64,000 bases of DNA from Sphingomonas immobilis (GTDB lineage: Bacteria > Pseudomonadota > Alphaproteobacteria > Sphingomonadales > Sphingomonadaceae): assembly GCF_030580995.1 (NCBI RefSeq), contig NZ_JAUQSZ010000003.1:281748-345747 (forward strand), in the 5' to 3' direction. A model generated the notes under the pieces. That model searched no databases and had not been told where the DNA came from. It was given only the letters and a program-made list of their open reading frames with translations. A program made the translations under genes and the position numbers. Below, in pieces: positions 1 through 6,488 of the stretch; position 1 is the first letter of the stretch, and each line of letters starts with the position of its first letter.

Positions 1-6
1 AGGTAG

Positions 7-26
7 AAACGGATGAAATCCGTTTT
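7..26 (+). terminator. hairpin with T-run at window edge
   Basis: An inverted repeat AAACGGA (7-13) / TCCGTTT (19-25) is followed by one more T. On the plus strand it would end a transcript that enters from outside the window. It lies beyond the phyR stop, so it may also back up phyR termination on the minus strand. Confidence 0.45.
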
Positions 27-48
27 GGCTCCGTACCGAATGGAACCG

Positions 49-70
49 GGCCTGAAAAAAGTTTCAGGCC
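49..70 (-). terminator. hairpin at the 3' end of phyR
   Basis: A 9-bp inverted repeat, GGCCTGAAA (49-57) / TTTCAGGCC (62-70), overlaps the phyR stop codon. There is no long T-run after it in the minus direction, so it could be a weak terminator or an mRNA 3'-end stabiliser. Confidence 0.4.
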
Positions 71-867
71 GGCACCGTCGCCGCGTCGAAGAACAAGGCC
101 TGGCTGATCGCCGCCTTTACGGTAGACCGCTGGAAAGGCTTGGTAATCAGGAAGGTCGGCTCGGGGCGCTCGCCGGTCAGCAGACGCTCGGGGAAGGCAG
201 TGATAAAGATCACCGGCACTTCGAACTCGGCAAGAATGTCCTTCACCGCGTCGATGCCCGAACTGTCGTCGGCAAGCTGAATATCGGCCAGGACGAGGCC
301 CGGACGGTCTTCCATCGCCAGCGCCACCGCTTCGTCGCGGGTGACGGCCACGCCGGTCACTTCGTGGCCGAGATCGCGCACGATCGTCTCGATATCCATT
401 GCGATGATCGGCTCGTCCTCGATGATGAGAACGCGGCTGCGCGTCTGCTTCTCGATTTCGGACAACGCCTCGGCGACGAGCGATTCGACCTCAGCCGGTT
501 CAACCTCGATAAGGTACGCCGTATCCTCGGGCGTGAAGCCTTCCATCGCTGTCAGCAATAGCGCCTGACGCGACAATGGCGTCATGCGGGCGAGGCGCGC
601 GCGGGCGATCGCCTCTACGCTGGCACCTTCGTCGGCACCGGCATTTTCCGCCGTCTCGTCGTAGTTGGTCGAGCCCCAGATCGCCTGGAACATGCGATAG
701 AGGCCCAGGCGCGGGTCCACGTCCTTGGGAAATTCGGTCGGTGCCGCGACGATCGCCTCGAGCGTGGCGCGGACGTAGCGATCGCCGTGCGACTGGCTGC
801 CGGTAAGGGCGCGGCCGTAGCGGCGAAGAAACGGAAGGTGCGGTGCGAGCTGCTGGCCAAGCGACAT
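64..867 (-). CDS. phyR: PhyR, response regulator and anti-anti-sigma factor of the general stress response
   Basis: The 267-aa protein has a sigma-like domain at about residues 1-135 and a receiver domain at about 144-260. The receiver shows acidic residues E150/D151, the phosphoacceptor D195 in LVLADIQL, T223 in FITAFP and K243. In the known alphaproteobacterial pathway, phosphorylated PhyR exposes its sigma-like domain, binds the anti-sigma factor NepR and frees sigma EcfG. The frame stays open upstream, but family length and the MSLGQQL start fit ATG at 867. It is divergent from nepR, the expected arrangement. I see no clear EcfG site reading towards phyR. Confidence 0.96.
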   Translation of the reverse strand: MSLGQQLAPHLPFLRRYGRALTGSQSHGDRYVRATLEAIVAAPTEFPKDVDPRLGLYRMFQAIWGSTNYDETAENAGADEGASVEAIARARLARMTPLSRQALLLTAMEGFTPEDTAYLIEVEPAEVESLVAEALSEIEKQTRSRVLIIEDEPIIAMDIETIVRDLGHEVTGVAVTRDEAVALAMEDRPGLVLADIQLADDSSGIDAVKDILAEFEVPVIFITAFPERLLTGERPEPTFLITKPFQRSTVKAAISQALFFDAATVPA

Positions 868-978
868 GACTGTCGAAAACTCCTCGAAAAAAGCGACCGT
901 CATTCTGAAAGCGACGGGACGCAGATGCAATGCGCTTCGCCCGGAAAACGACCCCCCGGAGTTTTTCGCATCGCAAGT

Positions 979-1003
979 GGAACAATCGAGCGGGTCTTTA
1001 GTT
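979..1003 (+). promoter_or_regulatory. EcfG-type promoter upstream of nepR
   Basis: GGAAC at 979-983 is followed after 16 nt by AGTT (1000-1003); read with a 17-nt spacer it gives GTTT. This matches the EcfG consensus GGAAC-N16/17-CGTT with one mismatch. It lies about 105 bp upstream of the nepR start and would autoregulate nepR and the downstream kinase. Confidence 0.65.
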
Positions 1004-1109
1004 TCATCGCCACTACACGACGTGTATCGACATTTTTCTCGTTTCCCGGAAATGGTACGGGAGCATAACAATCTGCCGGGGTGAAACCCGATGCCCAAGG
1101 GGGACGACA

Positions 1110-1271
1110 TTGCGTTCTGGCGAAGAGTCTTCGAAAAAACCGCCGAGCGCGCGCGCGAAGATCCAAAGCAAGGATCGTGACATGGGCGCGGCGCTGCGCA
1201 CGGTCTACCAAAAGACCGTGGACGAAAAAGTGCCGCCCGAGATGCTCGACCTTCTGGGCAAGCTCGACTGA
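1110..1271 (+). CDS. nepR: NepR, anti-sigma factor of the general stress response
   Basis: This small protein of 53 aa ends in ALRTVYQKTVDE, then VPPEMLDLLGKLD, which is the NepR core that binds either sigma EcfG or PhyR. No ATG gives a sensible length; the only in-frame ATG (1182) would remove the basic N-terminal arm. I therefore chose TTG at 1110, preceded at good spacing by an AAGGGGG Shine-Dalgarno. The kinase gene follows after 8 nt, so the two are probably co-transcribed from the EcfG-type promoter at 979. Its small size and rare start codon make it easy to miss. Confidence 0.88.
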   Translation: MRSGEESSKKPPSARAKIQSKDRDMGAALRTVYQKTVDEKVPPEMLDLLGKLD

Positions 1272-1279
1272 CCCCAGTA

Positions 1280-2872
1280 ATGGACGAGCCAATCGGCGCG
1301 CCCGTCGTTGATCCGGTGCCGCATCGCAGCGCGATCGCCCGGATTCCGACGGGCGCGAAAGTTTTTCTGATTCTGAGCGCGGCGTTGCTGCCGCTGGCGA
1401 TCATCGCCTTTTTCGCGACGATACGGACGACGCAGATCGCCGACCAAGGCGCACGCGCGGCGCTGCGCATCGCCACCGCCGAGAGTGCGCGGAAAGTCTC
1501 CATCGAGCTTGTCGGCGACATGACCGCGCTGCGGGTGGCGTTGAGCGCGCTCGACGCCGACCCCGGCGACGCGCCGAGTTGCGCCCGCGCGACCGGCGTG
1601 TTCGCGCCGCAATCCGCTAACGGTGCGCGCTTCGTAGTCTCCGATGCGCGCGGCCAGCCGATCTGCGGCAGCGCTTTTTCCGCCGATGTCGCTCCGGCCA
1701 CCCCGGCGGGTGAAGATCCGATCGCCGCGCGCGTAATCGAAGGGCGCGGCGTGACGTTGTCGATCCGCGGTGCGAGCGGGCGGACGCGCGCCGCCGCCTT
1801 CTTCCCCGCCACTCTCCTCGCCGACGTCGCACGACCGAGCGAATTCGCGCCCGATTACGAGGCGAAGCTGGTGCTGGGCACCGATTCGGTCTCGCTGTTC
1901 GAACTGCCCGAACGCGGCGTTCTCGACCGGCGCGAGACGATCCGGCTTGGCATCGGCATCGGTGGCCTGGTTTTGCAGACACGCGCATCGAGCGGCGAGA
2001 TCACTTCGCCGCTGCTCGTCGCGATGCTGCTGCCGATCGTGATGTGGGCCGCGGCGGCGGGCATCGCGTGGTTCATCGTCGACCGGTTGCTGATCCGCCC
2101 GCTGCGCCGCCTGCGGCGTAGCGTCGCCGCCTATGTTCCCGGTGAAGAGATCGCGCTCGATACGATCAACGTGTTGCCCGCGCAGGAGATTCGTGAGCTC
2201 GGCGACACCTTCCGCACGATCAGCCGCACTGTCGCCGAACACGAGGCCGGCCTCGCGGAGGGACTGGTGCGTCAGACGAAGCTGACGCGCGAGGTGCATC
2301 ACCGCGTGAAGAACAATTTGCAGGTCATCTCCAGCCTGATCAATTTCCACGCGCGCGGCGCGAAGAGCGCGGAGGCGACCGCCGCCTATGCCTCGATCCA
2401 GCGCCGGGTCGATGCGCTCGCCGTCGTCCATCGCCATCATTTCGCGGAGCTGGAAGAGAATCGCGGCCTGTCGTTGCGCTCGGTGATCGGCGAGCTTGCG
2501 TCGAACATCCGTGCGACGGCACCTGAGGGCACTGGCAAGCTCGGCATCGCGGTGGAGGTCGCGCCGCTTCTCGCCAGCCAGGATGTTGCGATCGCGATCA
2601 GCTTTCTGATCACAGAGCTCGTCGAACTGGCGATGACCTTCAGCCCGGCGGCGCAGGTGCGCGTCTCCATACGCGATGCCGACGTGCCCGATCGCGCGGT
2701 CGTCCGCGTGGCATCCCCGGCGCTGATCGAGACGGATGACCTGCGGCAGGTGATCACGGATCGCTACGGTCGCGTTACCGAGGGGCTCGCGCGACAGCTG
2801 CGTTCGAAGCTGCACTACGATCCGTTGGTCGGCGCCTACGAAATACAAATTCCGGTTTCGGGCCGCGACTAA
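1280..2872 (+). CDS. PhyP-like sensor histidine kinase (HWE/HisKA_2 type) with degenerate ATPase domain
   Basis: This 530-aa membrane protein has TM segments at about 28-48 and 245-268 around a periplasmic region, then a HAMP-like linker. The dimerisation/phosphoacceptor helix contains EVHHRVKNNLQ (H340 or H341). The C-terminal catalytic domain is poorly conserved: the usual ELV.NA..H N-box reads TELVELAMTF, and the DxGxG ATP-lid motif is replaced by RVASPAL. In Sphingomonas, PhyP is a kinase-like protein of the phyR locus that lowers PhyR phosphorylation. Position and degeneracy suggest the same role here, acting mainly as a PhyR phosphatase. It is probably co-transcribed with nepR. Confidence 0.82.
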   Translation: MDEPIGAPVVDPVPHRSAIARIPTGAKVFLILSAALLPLAIIAFFATIRTTQIADQGARAALRIATAESARKVSIELVGDMTALRVALSALDADPGDAPSCARATGVFAPQSANGARFVVSDARGQPICGSAFSADVAPATPAGEDPIAARVIEGRGVTLSIRGASGRTRAAAFFPATLLADVARPSEFAPDYEAKLVLGTDSVSLFELPERGVLDRRETIRLGIGIGGLVLQTRASSGEITSPLLVAMLLPIVMWAAAAGIAWFIVDRLLIRPLRRLRRSVAAYVPGEEIALDTINVLPAQEIRELGDTFRTISRTVAEHEAGLAEGLVRQTKLTREVHHRVKNNLQVISSLINFHARGAKSAEATAAYASIQRRVDALAVVHRHHFAELEENRGLSLRSVIGELASNIRATAPEGTGKLGIAVEVAPLLASQDVAIAISFLITELVELAMTFSPAAQVRVSIRDADVPDRAVVRVASPALIETDDLRQVITDRYGRVTEGLARQLRSKLHYDPLVGAYEIQIPVSGRD

Positions 2873-2912
2873 TTTTTTTGAGAAAAAATATCGAAAATTT
2901 CTCGTGGGGCCG

Positions 2913-2937
2913 GGAACCACTTTGGGCAGAGGCCGTT
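2913..2937 (+). promoter_or_regulatory. EcfG-type promoter, perfect consensus
   Basis: GGAAC (2913-2917), 16 nt, CGTT (2934-2937) matches the EcfG consensus exactly. Transcription would start near 2944. The next coding sequence starts only at 3163, and a strongly structured C-rich stretch lies between, so the primary product is probably a small RNA. Confidence 0.8.
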
Positions 2938-2943
2938 CTACAC

Positions 2944-3064
2944 TTCGGATAGTGACCTTATGCCCCCCCGCTCTCGCTATCCAAGACATGGGACCGAACC
3001 TGCCGCCCTTCCCCCCCCCCCCCCGGCGCCAGGTTCGGTCCCAAAACTTTTCAGGCTCCTGAAA
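2944..3064 (+). ncRNA. candidate stress-induced sRNA with tandem C-rich hairpin loops
   Basis: Directly after a perfect EcfG promoter come three stem-loops. Hairpin 1 is a 9-bp stem, 2947-2955 with 2974-2982 (one G-T pair), whose loop holds seven consecutive C. Hairpin 2 is a perfect 14-bp stem, 2989-3002 with 3030-3043, whose loop holds a run of 14 C (3011-3024). Hairpin 3 pairs TTTCAG with CTGAAA (3049-3064). No plausible reading frame is present. C-rich loops that target ribosome-binding sites are known in alphaproteobacterial sRNAs, for example the stress-sigma-dependent GsrN of Caulobacter. The exact ends are inferred. Confidence 0.65.
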
Positions 3065-3106
3065 TCCCCCACATTTTCGATTGATCTCATAAGCCGTTGC
3101 CGATGC

Positions 3107-3131
3107 GGAACGGACCACCGCGTCGATCATT
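3107..3131 (+). promoter_or_regulatory. weak EcfG-like promoter before the entericidin-like gene
   Basis: GGAAC (3107-3111), 16 nt, CATT (3128-3131) has one mismatch in the -10 element. The predicted start lies about 25 nt before the ATG at 3163, which is a sensible leader length. Confidence 0.45.
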
Positions 3132-3162
3132 GATCGCCTGCAAGGCTTTCAGGAGATCCCCA

Positions 3163-3255
3163 ATGCGCAAATATATCGGACTGGTCCTCGTCGCCGGAGC
3201 GTTGCTCGTCAGCGCGTGCAACACGGTCGCCAAGACCGCTCACGACACGAAATAA
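3163..3255 (+). CDS. entericidin-like micro-lipoprotein (30 aa)
   Basis: The 30-aa product starts with MRKY, has a hydrophobic stretch and a lipobox LVSAC, then NTVAKTAHDTK. After processing only about 12 residues would remain, anchored by lipid. The Cys-Asn-Thr sequence after the lipobox resembles the entericidin A/B family, which is often controlled by the general stress sigma factor in Alphaproteobacteria. An AGGAG Shine-Dalgarno (3151-3155) precedes the ATG. It is shorter than typical entericidins (about 40-48 aa), lacking the usual glycine-rich tail. Confidence 0.72.
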   Translation: MRKYIGLVLVAGALLVSACNTVAKTAHDTK

Positions 3256-3273
3256 GATCGGTTCGAGCGGCGT

Positions 3274-3298
3274 GGAACAGTCTTGCCGGGCGGGCGTT
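3274..3298 (+). promoter_or_regulatory. EcfG-type promoter, perfect consensus
   Basis: GGAAC (3274-3278), 16 nt, CGTT (3295-3298) matches the consensus exactly and lies 50 bp upstream of the exported-protein gene at 3349. The expected start near 3305 gives a leader of about 45 nt. Confidence 0.8.
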
Positions 3299-3348
3299 CC
3301 CCAGCCACCCGAAATCGGGTCACCAGCGTAACAAACCGAGAGGTTGTC

Positions 3349-3621
3349 ATGAACAAATTGATTCTCCTCGCGCTCGCGGCCGGTGCCGCCATCGCGACGA
3401 TTCCCGTGGCGGAGGCCCGCGACGGTTGCGGCCGGGGCTTCCATCGCGGTCCGGCCGGGCATTGCCGCCCGAACGGCTATGCGCGCGGCGGTCCCGTCGT
3501 GGTCGGCGGGCCCGGCGTGTCGCTGGTTGTCGGCAACTACTATCGTGGCAGGGGCTATTGGGATGGTCGCCGCTATTACCGCGAGCGCTATCGCCATCAC
3601 GGCGGCTGGCGCTATCGCTGA
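3349..3621 (+). CDS. GCG_CRPN-type exported protein under stress promoter
   Basis: The 90-aa product has a signal peptide (MNKLILLALAAGAAIATIPVAEA, cut after A-E-A). Then follows the motif GCGRGFHRGPAGHCRPNG, the hallmark of the GCG_CRPN family of small secreted proteins. The C-terminal half is rich in Tyr, Arg, Gly and His. Function is unknown; the cysteines could form a disulfide outside the inner membrane. ATG 3349 was chosen because it follows a GAGAGG Shine-Dalgarno; a start further upstream would precede the signal peptide with implausible sequence. Transcription probably depends on the EcfG-type promoter at 3274. Confidence 0.82.
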   Translation: MNKLILLALAAGAAIATIPVAEARDGCGRGFHRGPAGHCRPNGYARGGPVVVGGPGVSLVVGNYYRGRGYWDGRRYYRERYRHHGGWRYR

Positions 3622-3645
3622 GGCGCGCGCCTTACGAGGCTGGAA

Positions 3646-3675
3646 GGGCGGTGGTCGCAAGACCGCCGCCCTTTT
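3646..3675. terminator. bidirectional terminator between the stress island and tatC
   Basis: An 11-bp stem, GGGCGGTGGTC (3646-3656) with GACCGCCGCCC (3661-3671) and one G-T pair, has a GCAA loop and is followed by TTTT on the plus strand. It separates the convergent gene ends at 3621 and 3685. Confidence 0.8.
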
Positions 3676-3684
3676 CGTTGGCGA

Positions 3685-4461
3685 TCAGGCGGCTTCGGTC
3701 TCGGCGGAGCGCTTGCGGCGGCCGCGTTCGGTAAACCAGATCGCAATCAGCGCGAGTTCGTAGAGCGCTACCAGCGGCACCGCGAGCATGATCATCGATC
3801 CGGCATCGGGCGGCGCCAGCACCAGCGCGATAGCGAAACAGCCGACGATTGCGTAGCGACGCGCGCCGATCAGTTGCTTGCGCGTCACCAGCCCAGCCCG
3901 CTCGACCAGCATCAGCACGACCGGCAGCAGGAACGAGATGCCGAAGGCAAACAGGAACTGCATCACGAAATCGAGATATTTGTCGACCGCCGGCAGCGCC
4001 GTCTGCTGAATGCCGCCGACATTGCCCTGATAGCTGAGCAGGAAATGCAGCGCGCCGGGGATCGCAACGAAATACGCTAGGCTCGCGCCCAGGACGAACA
4101 GGAACGGCGTCGCGATGAGAAACGGCAGCAGCGCGGCCTTTTCCTTGCGGTAGAGGCCGGGTGCTACGAACTGCCAGAGCTGGTTGGCGATGATCGGGAA
4201 GGAGATCATCAGCCCGGCGAAGAACGCCACCTTGATCTGGACGAAGAACGCCTCGAACAGACCGGTGTAGTAGATCTGCTTCTGCCCGGCGGCAATCAGC
4301 GGCTGGACGAGGAAGCCGAAGATCGGCTCCGCAAAAACGAAGCAGACGACGCACGCCAGCGCCAGCGCGCCAAGGCTGAACAGCAGGCGGCGGCGCAGCT
4401 CGACGATATGATCGAGCAGCGGCGCACGTGACGCATCGAGATCGTCGGCGGGCGCGTTCAC
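3685..4461 (-). CDS. tatC: TatC, twin-arginine translocase receptor subunit
   Basis: The 258-aa polytopic protein begins with the conserved DHIVELRRRL segment and has six predicted membrane helices, including the SFPIIANQLWQF region typical of TatC. It recognises twin-arginine signal peptides together with TatB in the inner membrane. Its ATG overlaps the tatB stop by 4 nt, so translation is likely coupled. A charged tail (ERGRRKRSAETEAA) ends the protein. Confidence 0.97.
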   Translation of the reverse strand: MNAPADDLDASRAPLLDHIVELRRRLLFSLGALALACVVCFVFAEPIFGFLVQPLIAAGQKQIYYTGLFEAFFVQIKVAFFAGLMISFPIIANQLWQFVAPGLYRKEKAALLPFLIATPFLFVLGASLAYFVAIPGALHFLLSYQGNVGGIQQTALPAVDKYLDFVMQFLFAFGISFLLPVVLMLVERAGLVTRKQLIGARRYAIVGCFAIALVLAPPDAGSMIMLAVPLVALYELALIAIWFTERGRRKRSAETEAA

Positions 4462-4865
4462 GACTGCGCCTTGCCCGTATCTCCGGCCGCGGGTGCCTGT
4501 TCGGGCTCGGCGGGCGCGAGCGGGGCGGGCTCGACCGAGGGATGCGCGACCATCACCGGCGGACCATCCTCGCTATACGGCTCGTGGCCGATATCATGCT
4601 CAATCGCGCCATTCTCTAGAGCAGGCGCCGGCGGATGCTCGCGCATGATACGCGCATTCTCCTCCGCCCACTTCTTTTCCATTTCGTGCAGCTCGGCTTC
4701 GCGCACCATCGTGTCGAAGCCGCTGCGGAACTGCCCGGCGACGCCGCGCACCTTGCCGACCCAATAGCCGGCGACGCGCATCGCCTTGGGCAGATCCTTG
4801 GGCGGAATCACGACGATCGCGACGGTGCCCAGGATCAGAAGCTCCATCGGCGCAAAATCGAACAT
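4458..4865 (-). CDS. tatB: TatB, twin-arginine translocase subunit
   Basis: The 135-aa protein has an N-terminal membrane helix (MFDFAPMELLILGTVAIVVI), the PKDLPKAMR hinge and an amphipathic helix, followed by a Glu/Pro-rich cytoplasmic tail. These are the features of TatB, which forms the substrate receptor with TatC. It lies between tatA and tatC, 34 nt downstream of tatA. Confidence 0.95.
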   Translation of the reverse strand: MFDFAPMELLILGTVAIVVIPPKDLPKAMRVAGYWVGKVRGVAGQFRSGFDTMVREAELHEMEKKWAEENARIMREHPPAPALENGAIEHDIGHEPYSEDGPPVMVAHPSVEPAPLAPAEPEQAPAAGDTGKAQS

Positions 4866-4899
4866 CGTGAAGCAGCCGCCCTAGTGCGCAAAGACCGCC

Positions 4900-5133
4900 T
4901 TAGCGGTCCTCGCCGACCTTCTCGCCCTGTGCGGTGAAGGCGGGCTCGGCCACCTTCTTCGCTTCGATACGGCTCGGCTCGCGGGCCGGCTCGTCCTCTT
5001 CGGCCATGCCCTTCTTGAACTGCTTGATGCCCTTGGCGACATCACCCATCATGTTCGAGAAACGGCCGCCACCGAGGATCAGGATCGCGATACCGCCGAA
5101 AATCAGCCAGTGGACGAGGCTAAAACTACCCAT
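4900..5133 (-). CDS. tatA: TatA, pore-forming subunit of the twin-arginine translocase
   Basis: The 77-aa protein has one membrane helix ([21 protein letters not shown]), then the amphipathic [10 protein letters not shown] segment and an acidic tail. The ATG at 5133 is preferred over the adjacent GTG at 5136, because the GGGAG Shine-Dalgarno then has normal spacing. It is the first gene of tatABC and follows scpB closely, so it may share the scpA-scpB transcript. Confidence 0.94.
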   Translation of the reverse strand: MGSFSLVHWLIFGGIAILILGGGRFSNMMGDVAKGIKQFKKGMAEEDEPAREPSRIEAKKVAEPAFTAQGEKVGEDR

Positions 5134-5160
5134 CACAAATCTCCCAGGAGTTGAGCCTAT

Positions 5161-5760
5161 CTAGTCGCCTTCGTCGGCGTTTGCCACCTCGTTGATGTCC
5201 GTATCTTCGAGCGCGCTTTCGAAGGCGAGATCGACCGGATCGAGCAGCCCCGCAGCCTTGAGATCGTCGATTCCCGGCAGGTCGCGCCTGCTGGCGAGGC
5301 CGAAATGCGCGAGAAACTCCGGCGTCGTCGCGTACATCAACGGCCGGCCCGGCACCTCGCGCCGCCCGGCGGGGCGCACCCAGCCGGCTTCCATCAACAC
5401 GTCGATCGTCCCCTTGGAAATCTGCACGCCGCGGATCGCCTCGATCTCCGCGCGAGTCGCGGGCTCGTGATAGGCGATGATCGCCAGCGTCTCGATGCCC
5501 GCGCGGCTGAGTTTTCGAGGCTCCTCGCGGTCGCGGCGGAGCAGGTGCGCCATGTCGGCCGCGGTCTGGAAATGCCAGCGCTCGCCGCGCCGCACGATCT
5601 CGATGCCACGCCCGGCATACTGGCCCTGCAGAGCCTCTAGCGCAGCGCGAACGTCAGCCTCCTGCCCGAGATGTGCGCGGATCGCGTCGAGCGTCAGCGG
5701 TTCGGTTGCGGCGAACAGGATCGCCTCTACCGCGCGAGTCAGGTCGTCCGGCGGCGTCAC
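5161..5760 (-). CDS. scpB: ScpB, segregation and condensation protein B
   Basis: The 199-aa protein opens with AVEAILFAATEPLTLDAI and contains the winged-helix segments ending in RPLMYATTPEFLAHFGL, as usual in ScpB. ScpB dimers bind ScpA, which bridges SMC heads in chromosome condensation. Translation starts at GTG 5760, overlapping the scpA stop in a GTGA junction. A short acidic tail (DEGD) ends it. Confidence 0.95.
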   Translation of the reverse strand: MTPPDDLTRAVEAILFAATEPLTLDAIRAHLGQEADVRAALEALQGQYAGRGIEIVRRGERWHFQTAADMAHLLRRDREEPRKLSRAGIETLAIIAYHEPATRAEIEAIRGVQISKGTIDVLMEAGWVRPAGRREVPGRPLMYATTPEFLAHFGLASRRDLPGIDDLKAAGLLDPVDLAFESALEDTDINEVANADEGD

Positions 5761-6488
5761 GAGGCTGGAACCTTGAGATACAGCGGCGCGAAGGGCGACT
5801 TCTGCTGGAGTTCGACCCGGCCTTGCCGCGCCAGTTCGAGCGCGGCGAGAAAGCTGGAGGCGAGCGCCGACTTACGGAAGATGCCGCTCGCCGCCTCGGG
5901 CAGGAAGCTCTCGATCGCGGTCCACTCGACGCTCGCGCCGACCAGCCGCGAGACGCGCTCCAGCGCCGCCTCCAGCGTCATCACCGGGCGATCGGCGACG
6001 ATGTGCATCACCGGCCGGGTGCGCGCGTTGATCCGGCCATATGCGGCGATCAGATCGTAGATCTCCGCCTGCCACAGCGCCTTGCGCACCGTCCGCAGAC
6101 CCTCGGGCGCGCCGCGCCGGAAGACGTCGCGGTCGATCCGGTCGCGCGCGATCAGCCGCGCCCCCGCCTCGCGCATCGCGTTCAGCCGTTCGAGCCGCAG
6201 TTGCAGGCGCAGCGCCAGTTCCTCGGGGCTTGGCTCGACCTCGGGATCGCGCGGCAGCAGCAGCCCCGATTTGAGGAAGGCGAGCCACGCCGCCATCACC
6301 AGATAATCCGCCGCGATCTCCAGCTTCAGCTCGCGCGCCTCCTCGATGAAGCGCAGATACTGATCGACCAGCGCGAGGATCGAAATCTCGCGCAGATCGA
6401 CCTTCTGGTTGCGCGCCAGCGCCAGCAGCAGATCGAGCGGGCCCTCCCAGCCCTCGACCTCTACGGTGAGGGTATCGTCGTCGCTCAC
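5757..6488 (-). CDS. scpA: ScpA, kleisin subunit of the SMC condensin
   Basis: The 243-aa protein shows EGPLDLLLALARNQKVDLREISI near the N-terminus and YLVMAAWLAFLKSGLLLP, the ScpA hallmarks. It closes the SMC ring together with ScpB. The start is GTG at 6488, overlapping the nagZ stop by 4 nt. The chain nagZ-scpA-scpB-tatABC is common in Alphaproteobacteria and suggests a single operon. Confidence 0.95.
   Translation of the reverse strand: MSDDDTLTVEVEGWEGPLDLLLALARNQKVDLREISILALVDQYLRFIEEARELKLEIAADYLVMAAWLAFLKSGLLLPRDPEVEPSPEELALRLQLRLERLNAMREAGARLIARDRIDRDVFRRGAPEGLRTVRKALWQAEIYDLIAAYGRINARTRPVMHIVADRPVMTLEAALERVSRLVGASVEWTAIESFLPEAASGIFRKSALASSFLAALELARQGRVELQQKSPFAPLYLKVPAS

Noticed and set aside
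42..64. A GGAAC at 42-46 as a possible EcfG promoter
   Set aside because: No CGTT-like -10 at 16-17 nt; it lies in the terminator region.
1091..1180. A 29-codon ATG frame (MPKGDDIAFWRR) overlapping the nepR start
   Set aside because: It overlaps the Shine-Dalgarno and first codons of nepR in another frame; no evidence of conservation, probably chance.
1205..3130. A minus-strand open frame of about 640 codons across the PhyP-like gene
   Set aside because: It is antisense to a domain-bearing kinase and runs through the C-rich hairpins; no domain recognised.
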